DNA of 64,000 nucleotides from Elephas maximus indicus (taxonomy: Eukaryota; Chordata; Mammalia; Proboscidea; Elephantidae). Position 1 is the first letter of the stretch; each line of letters begins with the position of its first letter. The position numbers and the translations under genes were made by a program. The notes beneath the pieces are model-generated. The model was not told where the DNA came from, did not search any database, and saw nothing but the letters and a program-made list of their open reading frames with translations. This document shows, one piece after another, positions 45,049-56,489 of this stretch. The stretch spans positions 25,410,768 through 25,474,767 of the forward strand of contig NC_064831.1 of the NCBI RefSeq assembly GCF_024166365.1, in the 5' to 3' direction.

Positions 45049-46670
45049 TGGAGTTACTGGTCATTTAGCACTGCATTCCCCATTCCGTCCAACTATGATT
45101 TTTTTTTTTTTACATGAAATAGAATGTTTGCATTGCCAATCACAAAAGGGGCAAATTAGAGTCTTATGTAGTTTGTCATCATACACTCTTGTTAAGATAT
45201 ATCTTTCCTACTGTTCATTTAGATTAAAAAAATTTACTTCTTACATTTATGACTTTGATTTATTCCTTGAGGATACAGTACTAACATGCTATGAAGTTGA
45301 AAAACAACTGTTTCTTCTGGCTTCAACATTCAGAATGTGTTTTCTTTCCCTGTACAGTTGATTTCCTCTTTTCCGTTCTCTTCCACATGAGTCCTGTTTT
45401 TCTGTGCTCTGGAGTCAAGACTTGTCCATCAGGATTGTGTCTCAGGTCATTGCTCCATCCACAATTTGAAACCACATGTCAGTTAAACTGGCAGGAACTT
45501 TGTTTTTTCTCTCTGTATCTCTAAATAGTAAATGAGAATATCATATGAACTCTACTTTGTATTATACAAACTCTAGTGTCTTAGTTCCTCTTTATGGCTT
45601 ATTTGTAGATAGACAAAATGTACAGAAAGTCAAGGACAGAGCTATATCAGAATCCAGACCATCTTTAGCCTATTATATTCCAGTGATGTTCCCATAAGAA
45701 GCTTCCTAAGAAACATACACAAATGCTCTTTCATCTCCATTTTTTTTTAAGTTGAGCTTTTTTCCAGGTTATAAATACCTATGGCTTCCCAATGTATGAT
45801 TTGGTTTTATTAATAGGAAAAAAATTGCTACTTTCAAGCAAATTATTGCCTCTTCTCCATGGAACATTTGGACTTAGATTCACTGTTTTTGCCATGGTCA
45901 CTGTCAAAAGCATAAACAAGATATAATTTGTAAATTAATAATGGAGATTTTTGTTTTGATTTAGCAATACCCTGAAGATTGCCCCTCAGGCTTACCCAAA
46001 TGTTAACACAGTAAAGGTTAAGTTTCATGATGGAACAATTCATACCTCCTTCTTGAGATCTTTAATGTCATAAATACAGCCTTGCATCTAGAGTATATTC
46101 TTTGAACTGATAAACAGATATGTAATCTATTCTTTAAAGAGAGAGACATAAAAAGAGCATGGCAAAGTTACAAAGGATACACATACACAGAATAAAATCC
46201 AGGAGCTGTAGAAGACAATAGAAAGAGGAAAAGCAATTCCCTTTATATAAAATAGCTTTTGTATAAACTAATAAAAGTTATAAAAAGTGGGAGAGAATGT
46301 TCATGGCGATTAAAACCCATAATTATTTTCTGTGTATACCCACAGAAGTGGGAAAAGGGTAAATAGACAATATTTTCCCTTCTCTGCATGTTAATGAAAT
46401 AGAATATTTTATCCTTGATGTCCTCTAATACTAAGTAGCAAATGAAAAGATTACCTCTTTCTCACAAATCAACTCTTCGGGATGGTAGAGTCATCAATCT
46501 TCCAAATGTAGAATCTGAGCAGAAGATAAGGCTAAAAGATGCCTGAGTTCTGAGACCTGGGAAGGAAGGGGTTGCATTTTATGGAAGTCAGAACCATGAC
46601 CTGAACAGGGTGTGGGAAAACAGGAACAAGTTAGCCAAAGGATTTGTTATCACTTGTTGCTATTCAATTA
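45049..46670. other. No feature recognised
   Basis: AT-rich. A 112-codon plus-strand frame (45023-45361) starts inside the preceding SINE and shows no motif. No repeat I can name. Confidence 0.5.
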
Positions 46671-49022
46671 TTTTCTTTTTTTAAATAATATTTTATTGTG
46701 CTTTTGGTGAAAGTTTAAATAGTGAATTCCGTAACTAGTGAAAGTTTAAATAGTGGATTCTGTAAAAAATAGTGAATTAGGTTCCCATTTAACGACTTCT
46801 ATCACTCTCTCATACAAAAATTTATACACACCTTGCTAATCAACCAAAACCCAGTGCCGTCGACTATATACTCCTAATTGCTCTGCCCCTAATGAGACAA
46901 TCTGCTCCTTCCCTGTACTACCTCTTTTCGTATCCATTCTGTCAACTTCTAACCCCCTCTGCCCTCTCATCTCCCCTCCAGATAGGAGATGCCAACAAAG
47001 TCCCTCAAGTGTCTACTTGAGACTCATTCTTAACCAGCATCTTTTTCTATCCCATTGTCCTGTCCAATCCCTGTCTGAAGAGTTGGCTTTGGGAATGTTT
47101 CCTGTCTTGGGCCAACAGAAGGTCTGGGGGCCATAACCACTGGGATCCTTCTAGTCTCAATCAGAACATTAAGTCCGGTCTTTTTATGAGAATTTGGGGT
47201 CTGCCTCCCACTGCTCCCCTGCTCCCTCAGGGGTTCTCTGCTGTGTTCCCTGTCAGGGCAGCCTTCGATTGTAGCTGGGCACCATCTAGTTCTTCTGGTA
47301 TCAGGCTGAAGTAGTCTCTGGTTGATGTTGCCCTTTCTGTCTCTTGGACTCATAGTTACCTTGTGACCTTGATGTTCTTCATTCTCCTTTGCTCCAGGTG
47401 GGCTGAGACCAATTGATGCATCTTAGATGGCTGCTTGCTAGCGTTTAAGACCCTAGATGCCACTCTTCAAAGTGGAATGCAGAATGTTTTCTTAATAGAT
47501 TTTATTATGTCATTTGACTTAGATGTCCCCTGAGACCATGGCCCCAAAACCCTGCCCCTGCTATGCTGACGTTCGAAGCATTCAGTTTATTCAGGAAACT
47601 TCTTTACCTTTGGTTTAGTCCAGTTGTGCTGACCTCGCCTGTATTGTGTATTGTCTTTCCCTTTGCCTAAAGTAGTTCTTATCTACTAATTAGTGAATAT
47701 TCCTCTCCCTCCCTCCCTCCCTCTCCCCTTTTGTAACCATCAAAGACTATTTCCTCCTCTGTTTAAACTATTTCTCAAGTTCTTGTAATAGTGGTCTTAT
47801 ACAATATTTGTCCTTTTTCAACTGACTAATTTCCCTCAGAATAATGCCTTCCAGATTCCTCCATGTTATGAAATGTTTCACAGATTCATCACTGTTCTTT
47901 ATTGATGCATAGTATTCCATTGTGTGAATATACCATAATTTATTTATCTATTCATCCGTTGATTGGTACCTTGGTTGCTTCCATCTTTTTGCTATTGTAA
48001 ACAGTGTTGCAATGAATATGGGTGAGCATATATCTGTTTGTGTAAAGGCTCTTATTCTCCAGGACATATTCCAAAGAGTGGGATTGCTGGATCGTATAGT
48101 AGTTCTATTTCTAGATTTTTATGGAAGTGCCAAATAGATTTCGAAAGTGGTTGTACCATTTTACACTCCCACCAGCAGTGTATAAGTGTTCTAGTCTCTC
48201 CACAACCTCTCCAACATTTATTATTTTGTGTTTTTTGGATTAATGCCAGTTTTATTGGAGTAAGATGGAATTTCACTGTAGTTTTGATTTGCATTTCTCT
48301 AATGGCTAATGATTGTGAGCATTTTCCCATGTATCTGTTAGCTACCTGAATGTCCTCCTTAATGAAGTGTTTGTTCATATCTTGTACCCATTTTTTAATT
48401 GGGTTATTTGTCTTTTTGTAGTTGAGTTTTTGTAGTAGCATGTAGATTGTAGAGATCAGATGCTGATTGGAAACGTCATAGCTAAAAACTTTTTCTCAAT
48501 CTGTAGGTAATCTTTTCACTCTTTTGGTGAAGTCTTTGGATGAGCATAGGTGTTTGATTTTTAGGAGCTCCCAGTTATCTAGTTTTTTTCCTGAATTGTT
48601 AGTAAAGTTTTGTATACTGTTTATGCCATGTATTAGGACTCCTAACGTTGTCCCTATTTTTTCTTCCATGATCTTTATTGTTTTAGATTTTATGCTTGGG
48701 TCTTTGATCCATTTTGAGTTCATTTTTGTGCATGGTGTAAGATATGGGTATTGTTTCTTTTCTTTTTTTTTTTTTTTTTTGCAGATATGTACCCAGTTAT
48801 ATTAGCACCATTTGTTAAAAAGACTGTCTTTTCCCCATTTAACAGATTTGGGGGCTTTGTCAAATATCAGCTGCTCACATGTGGTTGGATTTGTGTCCGC
48901 ATTCTCAATTCTGTTCCATTGGTCAAAGTGTCTGTTGTTGTACCAGTACCAGGCTGTTTTGACTAGTGTGGTGGTATAATAGTTTCTAAAATCAGGTAGA
49001 GTAAGGCCTCCCACTTTGTTCT
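46671..49022 (-). mobile_element. L1 LINE copy H, 5'-truncated
   Basis: The 3' end is at about 46671. The 3'UTR contains a local duplication ('gtgaaagtttaaatagtg' twice, 46711-46755) and a 26-nt SINE-tail scrap at 46839-46864. The C-rich tract lies at about 47700-47738. ORF2 C-terminal sequence runs from about 47786 to 49022, where it abuts ERVL with no gap. The endonuclease and RT core are missing. No target-site duplication is evident: one flank is unrecognised DNA and the other is ERVL. Confidence 0.92.
47786..49022 (-). pseudogene. L1 ORF2 C-terminal third (copy H)
   Basis: The open pieces are 48802-49056 (running into ERVL), 48496-48723 and 48052-48441. The last contains the Cys/His knuckle-like motif in '[20 protein letters not shown]'. 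The usual stop codon is mutated: the codon that is TAA in copies D, E and F reads CAA. A long T-run at 48764-48780 breaks the frame. Confidence 0.85.
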
Positions 49023-49199
49023 GGGCATTAGGTGGGAAGAAATGGGATCCTGACACTTAGAATTGTGATATATGGGCAGATAATCAGGAAGCAGGGGGCA
49101 CTGAGCCCCTAAATTCAGTTGAATCACTCCTGCCAGCAGAACCACTCCCATCTGAAGAGATTACTTCCTGTTTGCCTGCTAAACCACCCTGCCCATAAG

Positions 49200-49940
49200 C
49201 CCCATTAGCCCCTCCACTCCTATCTAATGAGATTAGCCCCAGCCCAACTGTCTCTAAAAAGCCCTTACCTGAGTCATTGCCTGGGGCATCACCTGAGGCA
49301 GATGTTTTACAAGACAATGCTGAATGTTCTCAAAACAATTCCATACTACGGATTCTAACTTCTAGACCTGTAACTAGACTTAAGTCCCGGCAGGCCCCAA
49401 AAGGTGAAGTACGAAGTGTGACCCAGGAAGAGGTATGCTACACTCCAAAAGAACTGCTTGACTTTTCTAATATGTACAAACAGAAACCTGGGGAATGTGT
49501 GTGGGAATGGCTATTAAGGGTGTGGGATAATGGTGCAAGGAATATAAAGATGGATCAGAGTTTATTGATATAGGTCCACTAAGCACAGATTCTTCATTCA
49601 ATGTTTCACCTCCAGAAGCTAGGAAAGAATCTAATAGTTTATTTGGTTGGGTTGCTGAAGCATGGATTAAGAGGTTGCCTACACTAAATCAAGATGAAGT
49701 GCCAGACCTGCCTTGGTATACTGTAGAGAAAGTATCAAAAGGCTTAGGGAAATTGGCATACTAGAGTGGGTTTATCAGGTTAGGCCCACAGACCCACACA
49801 TGGAGTGCCCAGAGAACACACATTTCACCAAATCAGTGAGAAACAAATTTGTGAAGGAAGCTCCAGCATCCTTGAAGACTGCTGTGATTGCTATTTTACC
49901 TTCAGATTTGACAATGGGAACTGCCCTAATTAATTAAGAC
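49200..49940 (+). pseudogene. ERVL gag remnant
   Basis: Gag forms the virus-like particle. An open piece at 49277-49573 has 'VTQEEVCYTPKELLDFSNMY' followed by 'WEWLLRVWDNGARNIKMDQ', which I recognise as ERVL capsid-region sequence. A second piece at 49713-49937 has 'LREIGILEWVYQVRPTDPH' and 'APASLKTAVIAIL'. Frames are shifted between pieces. The same gag family gave rise to the mouse restriction gene Fv1 (known biology). No sign of preservation here. Confidence 0.8.
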
Positions 49941-50446
49941 ACCTAACTACACTGGGGCTGATTGGACTCCATGGTAGTAGGGGCCAAAAGGCAGCACTCA
50001 ATTGACAAAGACAAGGTGAGCATGGTTACAGTGATGGACAGTGGAATCAAACCAGTAATCAGAATAGTCAGACTTCTATGGACTTATAGTGTTGGCAACT
50101 TAGTCATGGTTTCTTAGGAGAGAAATAGACAGGAAATTACTAAATATTTACTTGATCTGTACAAAATGGATGAATTCCAGGTCAGGCGAACAAGCAGTCT
50201 TACTCAAATCACCACCAGAATAGAGAATCAGGGTCCCTCAACCAATTCTCAGATTTGAGGGAGTTTAAAGACCACAGTCCCTTGAATGAAGGGGAGGCCA
50301 GGTCCCTTTGAGGAAGGACTCCAAAGCACTACCAAAAATTTTTACTTAATCTTTTTTGCAGCCTTCTCCAAAGGAATCTATGGCCTTTTACGAGAGTGAC
50401 TGCCCATTGGGGAAAAGAAAATAATCAGACTTTTTAGGAATTACTG

Positions 50447-50458
50447 GATACTGGCTCT
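50447..50458 (+). pseudogene. ERVL protease active-site remnant
   Basis: The frame at 50438-50461 reads 'ELLDTGSE', the retroviral aspartic protease active-site loop (Asp-Thr-Gly). The surrounding frame is broken, so only the active-site signature is legible. Confidence 0.75.
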
Positions 50459-50605
50459 GAACCAACACTAATTCCAGGAGGCAGAAGATGTCGCTGAGAC
50501 CCACCAGTCAGAGTGGAGATCGTATGGAGATCAGGTTATTAGTCAAGTCTTGGCTCACGTCCTTTTCACAGTAGGTCCAGTGGGTGTACCCTAACCCATC
50601 CTGTA

Positions 50606-51222
50606 GTGATTTCCCCAGTTTCAGAATCCATAATTAGAATAGATATACTCAGCAACTGGCAGAATCTCTACATTGGATTTCTGACAATAAGAGTAAGGGC
50701 TATTATGGTAGGAAAAGCCAACCGGAAGCCATTAGAACTGCCCCTACCTAGGAAAATAGTAAACCAAAAACAATACTGCATTCCTGGAGGATTTGCAGAG
50801 ATTACTGCCACCATCAAGGACTTGAAGGATGAAGAGGTGGTGATTCCCACTACATCCCCATTCAATTTGCCTATTGGGCCTGTGCAAAAAAAACAGATGG
50901 ATCTTGGAGAACGACAGTAGATTATCAAAAATTTAGCCAGGTGGTGACTCCAATTGCAGCTGTTGTTCCAGACGTAGTTTCATTGCTTGAGCAAATTAAT
51001 AGATCTGCTGGTACCTGGTATGCAGCTATTGATCTGGCCAAGGACTTTTTCACCATACCTGTTTCAACGGACCATCAGAAGCAGTTTGCCTTCAGCTGGC
51101 AAGGCCAGCAATACCTTCACTTGCCTACCTCAGAGCTACATCAACTCTCCAGCCCTATGTCATAATTTAGCCTGCAGGGACCTTGATTGCCTTTCCTTTC
51201 CACAAGACATCACACTGGAATG
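50606..51222 (+). pseudogene. ERVL reverse transcriptase N-terminal remnant
   Basis: The RT fingers and palm start are legible in pieces: 'VVIPTTSPFNLPIGPV' in the open frame 50606-50920, then '[20 protein letters not shown]' and '[18 protein letters not shown]' (RT motif A region) in 50941-51165. '[17 protein letters not shown]' follows in another frame to about 51222. The catalytic YxDD motif, RNase H and most of the integrase are absent because of a deletion at about 51222. Confidence 0.85.
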
Positions 51223-51880
51223 GCCTTCTAAAGACATAATTATGGAGCCAGTTAGGTAGCAACACCTTGCAGGGTTGGAGCAATGTTCTCCAGGAGGCTG
51301 TGTATGCTCTAAACCAGCATCCAATATGTAGTGCTGTTCCTGCCATTGCCAGGATTCGTGGGTCTAGGAATCAAGGGGTGGAAATGGAAGTGGCACCACT
51401 CAGTATTACCCCTAGTGACCCACTTGCAAGATTTGTGCTTCCTGTACCCATGACATTATGCTCTGCGGTTCTACAGGCCTTAGCTCCAAAAGAAGAAATG
51501 CTCCTACCTGGAGACACATCACTGAATGTCACCTGGCCACTTTGGGCTCCTTATGCCTTTGTATCAACAGGCAAAGAAGGGAGTTACCACACTGGTTGCT
51601 ATGATTGATCCTGATTACCAAGAGGAAATCAGACTGATATTACATAATGGAGGTAAAGAAGAGTTTGTCTGGAATACAGCAGATCCTTTAGGGTGTCTCT
51701 TAGTACTACCATACCTTGTGATTAAAGTCAATGGAAAACTACAGCAACCTAATTCTGACATGGCTACTAATGACCCAAACCCTTCAGGAATGAAGTTTTG
51801 GGCCCCACACCAGTCAAAGAACCACAACCAGAGGAGGTGCTTGCTGAGGGCAAAGGGAATACAGAATGGGTGGTGAAAGA
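51223..51880 (+). pseudogene. ERVL integrase C-terminus and dUTPase remnant
   Basis: After the deletion come 'GWSNVLQEAVYALNQHP' (integrase end) and a dUTPase. The dUTPase segment is legible in two overlapping frames, 51267-51608 and 51526-51876. 'MIDPDYQEEIRLILHNGGKE' matches dUTPase motif III, and 'DPLGCLLVLPYLVIKVNG' follows. dUTPase keeps dUTP out of cDNA; its position after integrase is typical of ERVL. A frameshift near 51590 disables it. Confidence 0.82.
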
Positions 51881-52154
51881 AGGTAGTTCTAAATACCAGT
51901 TATGGTCAAGTGACCAGTTGCAGAAATAAGGACTATAATTGCTATGAGTATTCTGCTTTATATGTGTATATCAAATATTTTTGTTTCCTTCACTTATAAA
52001 ATAGATGTAAACGGGGCTAGTGTGTTTTTGGTTGTACACATGTTAGTAGTATCATGTTAGGTGCAAGTATGACTTTGGAATTGTCTTTATTCAGAGACTA
52101 TGTGTGGTTTAAGGAGATGTGTACCTGTGCCAAGTTGACAAGGGATGGATTGCC

Positions 52155-52579
52155 TGTGATGGTTAAGATTGTGTGTCAACTTGGCTGGGCCATGATTCTC
52201 ACTGTCTATATGTGATCAGTCCCATGATAGAATCTGCCATGAGTAGCCATTCAGTTGAAGGGGATTTTCCTTGGGGGTGTGGCCTGCATCCAAATATAAG
52301 CAGACATTGTGGCTTTTTGTTCCCTCCTGATCCTGTGCCTACCTCCTCTTCATCTGACCTTCCTTTGTTGGGACTTGAGCTATCAGCTTATTTGCTGATC
52401 TTGGGATTTGTTCATCTGCCCATCTTGGGTTCGCCAGCCCCTGCAGCTTTGTGAATTGAGAGAAGCCCCTATCCTGATCCAGCTTCTGTAATCGTGTGAA
52501 CCATTTCCTTGACACAAATCTCTCTATATATTTATACAGTTCACTGGTTTAGCTTCTCTAGAGAACCCAGCTTAAGACA
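52155..52579 (+). repeat. ERVL 3' LTR
   Basis: It begins 'tgtgatggttaagattgtgt' and ends 'gagaacccagcttaagaca' (TG...CA), about 425 nt. It is homologous to the antisense LTR at 41090-41574. Confidence 0.88.
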
Positions 52580-53021
52580 AATGGCTTACATCATTTTTGT
52601 GAGTGCTAGCAAAATGTGAAGTAACACTTGTTAATATAAAAAGCCAAAACAGATGAGCTTTTCCTGAGAAATGATGCAGGTGGAGGGTAATGATTTACAT
52701 ACTAAAGCAGATTCCTTATAGGCTACCCTCTTGAAAACCGACAGGGGAAGTAGTACAGCTCAATGCTAAGGCAATCAATATTGGTAATCAATGCTGAGAT
52801 GATGACTCAGGTCATAAGTTCTGACATGTCATAAAGCATCTCATTAATTGCATTCCAACCTCTGATTAAGATGGCAAAGAAGGTGGTATTCCCCTAACCA
52901 TGAAGGCTGAGGAGGAAGACCAGGTTTCTGCCCTGATTAATCATGTGTTTCCATCTCCAAGGTTTGTACCACAGGTTCTTACTATTGCTCAGACCACAAA
53001 GCAAGTTCTTTCTTTCTGTCA
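52580..53021. other. No feature recognised
   Basis: Between the ERVL LTR and the next LTR; nothing recognised. Confidence 0.5.
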
Positions 53022-53571
53022 TGAATTTGAATTGTGTCCCCTAAAAATATGTGTATCACCTTGGTTAGTCCATGATTCCCAGTATTGTGTGGTTTCCCCC
53101 CATTTTGCAATTGATATAATTTTCCTGTGTGTTGTAAATCTTAATCTCTGCCTGTGGCCAATGAGGCAAGGTTAGATTATGTTAAAGAGGATTAGGCTAG
53201 GATGTAACATCCTTGCTCATGTCACATTCCTGATCCAATGTAAAGGGAGTTTCCTAGGGTGTGGCCTGCATCACCTTTTATCTTACAAGAAATAAAAAGA
53301 AAGGGAAGCTAACAGAGAGTAGGGACCTCATATCACCAAGAAAGCAGCACCAGGAGTCCTTTGAACCCAGGTTTCCTGGGCAGAGAAGCTCCCAGTCCAA
53401 GGGAAGATTGATGACAAGGACCTTCCTCCAGAGCTGACAGAGAAAGACTTCCCCTACAGCTGATGCCCTGAATTTGGATTTCTAGTCTACTAGACTGTGA
53501 GAGAATAAACTTCTGTTTGTTAAAGCCATCCCCTTGTATTTCTGTTACAGCAGCACTAGATGATGAAGACA
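53022..53571 (+). repeat. Solo MaLR-like LTR
   Basis: The same order of blocks as the LTRs at 56490 and 57937: 'gaattgtgtcccc', 'catgattcccagtattgtgt', 'gaggcaaggtt', 'ccttcctccagagc', 'tgagagaataaa', 'gttaaagccatcc' and an end at 'gatgaagaca'. It has extra sequence in the middle ('catcacctttta' region). No internal region is attached, so it is probably a solo LTR left by recombination. Confidence 0.8.
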
Positions 53572-54672
53572 CTTCCCAGGTGATAAATGTTGAGGAGGCA
53601 GAACTGTGATATAGACAAGCTTCTGCCACATTGTATTTCTATTGTATCCTATTCGTTTCCACCAGGAGAGGCATTTGTTCTTCCCTAATCATGGGACATG
53701 AAAGCTCACAGCCAAAGAACCAAGACCTTTCTTTTAGATAACAATGTCCAGCTCTGTCAGGCTACTGACCAAAAAAAAAAAGGTCACAGGAAATCAAATC
53801 CTGTTGTCCTAAAATCCAACAGTGATATAATAAAAGCAAACAAACAAACATTATAGGCTGATATAATTTACCCGGCACTGTTTTAATGGTTTTAGCAAAT
53901 ATTCTAGGAAATTTATATCTGTTACCTTATTTAACCCTCAAATCATACATATACTAGTAGCTTCCTTATATTAATTTATTTGATTCTCAAAACAATACTG
54001 TCCAGTATGTAATATCTTATTGTCTCCATTTACAAAATAGGAATGGAGGCATTCAAATAAGATGTAATATTGCATTACAAATTTATCTGGCTAAATTTTT
54101 ATGTTAAATCGACAATGGGGTATGTTCAGTATGTTCAGTATGCAGTCATCTATATTTTCATAATTACTGCAAAATACACAGTAGCATACATTCACATGTA
54201 TACAATTTACTGTTTCAACTCTTTCAAAATAAAAAGTAAACAGACACTGAAAAATCAAAAGCAACCACAGAAAATATATATCTTATTGATAAAAAATAAT
54301 ACAAGAGAAAAAGCTGCTTAACTTCAATTAGTTTTCATTGCCAATTTCAACGAGAAAATTATTAGAGCAATTATTCACCTTCTCTTAAAGATATTGTCTC
54401 AAAGGCTATTTCAGTAATATATGTAGAAATAATAAGTAATTTACAGCATTTATAATCTTAATGGTTTTCACAAATATTCACTGTGATTGGAACAGTAGAC
54501 AATCTCTTGCAGTAATAAATCTAGCCCAAAGGGAGCCAAATTTCACTATGATCTAGTATTAAAGAGGCTGTTGCTATCTTAATATGAGTCGGAATCAACT
54601 CGACAGCAACGGGTTTGGGTTTTTTCGGGGGGCGGGCCCAACTACTTTGTCACTGCCTATCCCACCTCTAGA
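53572..54672. other. No gene; SINE 3' scrap and possible MIR
   Basis: At about 54582-54626, 'atgagtcggaatcaactcga' plus 'cagcaacgggtttggg' is the 3' end of an AfroSINE-type element, sense. At about 53970-54060 the wording weakly resembles antisense MIR. Open frames here are short and random in appearance. Confidence 0.45.
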
Positions 54673-54950
54673 GGGTGGTAGTGGTTCAGTGGTAGAATTT
54701 TGACCTTCCGAATGGGAAACCCAGGTATGACTCCAGACAAATGCACCTCAAGTGCAGCCGCTACCCATTTGTCAGTGGAGGTTTGCCTTTTGCTATAATG
54801 CTTAAGGTTAAGATGGACTAGGAGGTAAGGCTTGCTGATCCACTTCGGAAAATCACCCAATAGAAACTCTCTGGATCACAATGGTCCAGTCCTGTCGTGC
54901 ATGGAGTTGCCATGAGTTGGAGGTCGATTCAAAGGCAGTTAACAACAACA
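54673..54950 (+). mobile_element. tRNA-Gly-headed SINE with RTE tail, complete
   Basis: The head 'gtggttcagtggtagaattt' resembles a glycine tRNA 5' half; the B-box region is degraded ('ggtatgactcc' at 54724-54734). The body 'acccatttgtcagtggaggt' and 'ggatcacaatggtcc' match 13181-13495. It ends 'ggaggtcgattcaaaggcag' then 'ttaacaacaaca', the same type of CAA tail as the RTE 3' end at 7687. This is a composite SINE whose tail would let RTE machinery copy it. Confidence 0.82.
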
Positions 54951-55080
54951 TCCCATCACTGCCTAGCATGTTATTACCCCCTTCTAAAAAACAAAGATGA
55001 AGTTGTGACTGGGTGCACTCTGTTTTCACAGGATATCAGGATATTGCATTTAGAACCTATAAATACCAACTGAAATAGCA

Positions 55081-56060
55081 GTGTTATCATCAGAGCTGAT
55101 TCCATACAGGATCCAGTTGAAGAATGTCACTGAAGTGATCATGTTTACATCACTGGGATTCACACATGATTTTGAGCTTCAAGTATATAGTTTTTTACTA
55201 TTTATTGCAATTTATATTTTTACTCTGGTGGGTAATTTGGGACTGGTTTTATTAGTCATGGCAGATTCCTGACTCCACATCCCCAGGTACTATTTTCTGA
55301 GTTTATTATCTTTCTTGGATGCTTGCTATTCTTCTGTTGTCACCCCAAAAATATTGGTCGATTTACTGGCAGAGAAAAAAGCCATTTCATTTCTTGGATG
55401 TGCAACACAGATGCTGTTCTTTGTCACTTACAGAACCACAGAATGCTTTCTCTTGGCTGCATTGGCATATGATTGCTGTGTAGCAATCTATGAGCCACTT
55501 TTGTATTCAGTTAACATGTCACCCAGGGTCTATGTGCCACTCATCATTGCTTCATATGTTGGTGGTATTTTGCATGCTGCTTTACACATAGTAGTAATTT
55601 TTAGGCTTTCCTTCTGTGCATGCAATGAAGTTAGACATGTCTTTTGTGATATCCCTCCTCTTCTCACTATATCCTGCTCTGACACTCATATCAACCAGCT
55701 TCTGCTCTTCTACTTTGTGGATTCTATTGAGATATTTACCGTCCTAATTTTCCTGATTATCTATGGCTTCATTTATTGGCCATTCTGAGGATGCACTCTG
55801 CTGAAGAGAGGCAAAAATTTTTTTCCACTTGTGGTTCTCACCTCACTGGAGTGTCTGTTTATCATGGGACAATCCTCTTCATGTATGTGAGACCAAGTTC
55901 CAGCTATGCTTTGAACTATGACATGATAGTTTCTATATTCTACACCATTGTGATTCCCATGATGAATCCCATCATTTATAGTTTGAGGAACAAAGATATA
56001 AAAGAAGCAATGAAAAAATTGTTTGAGTGCAACTGGCTCATAAATAACATACATTTTTAG
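55081..56060 (+). pseudogene. Olfactory receptor pseudogene, OR5T-like
   Basis: A seven-helix odorant receptor relic. Recognisable parts: 'KNVTEV' near the N-terminus, 'LVGNLGLVLLVMADS' (TM1), '[20 protein letters not shown]', '[20 protein letters not shown]' (loop 2), '[20 protein letters not shown]' (TM6) and '[17 protein letters not shown]' (TM7 and tail). These features recall the OR5T subfamily. Defects: no ATG at the expected start (the open frame begins at GTG, with TTG where OR5T has its short-form Met); TGA at 55270-55272; a 1-nt loss at about 55771-55776; and 'YDCC' instead of the DRY box at 55471-55479. The sequence 'tgttttcacag' just upstream (55021-55031) could be the splice acceptor of a 5' non-coding exon, a guess. 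Confidence 0.9.
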
Positions 56061-56489
56061 CATTGAATAAAGCTGAAAAGAACATTAACTGTTAGCCCAC
56101 ACATCTATTCAAAATCACAGAAGAAAATGTCTTGCTTTTAGTTAACACTGTCCATAAATCCTAGATTATTTTCACATAAAGGATTAATCAGTATTTCAAT
56201 GTAGAATTTCACAAGTGCAAATAAAATATATCCTCTATATGCCCATTACTGTGTTCAAAATGACCCATACTAAACATTTATTGGTGAATGTATATTGCAT
56301 GACTAGTATTTGTACAACTTTATTTTCACTTACTATAGTGATGATGTCCTCAGAATTCTGTGCTTAACGTGGCCTCCCATTGTTTATAGTAATTACTCAG
56401 CACTCTTTTTGAAGTTAATTCCCCGTTCTACAATCCCTGTGAAGGATCTCCCAAGGTTACTTTACTTGCCTTCTGTACCCTCACAGTCA
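56061..56489. other. No feature recognised
   Basis: AT-rich 3' flank of the OR pseudogene; ATTAAA and AATAAA-like strings occur, but none is compelling as a polyadenylation site. Confidence 0.45.

Larger units (their letters stand above)
49023..52579 (+). mobile_element. ERVL provirus, 5'-deleted, with 3' LTR
   Basis: ERVL is an ancient env-less endogenous retrovirus with order gag, protease, RT, integrase, dUTPase. This copy starts before gag where L1 copy H ends, so the 5' LTR is missing. It contains gag, protease and RT remnants, jumps from RT into the integrase C-terminus, then has a dUTPase remnant and a complete 3' LTR. All frames are broken by stops and frameshifts. No env-like frame is seen between dUTPase and LTR, as expected for the family. 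Confidence 0.9.

Noticed and set aside
45023..45361. A 112-codon plus-strand frame
   Set aside because: It starts inside a SINE and shows no family resemblance.
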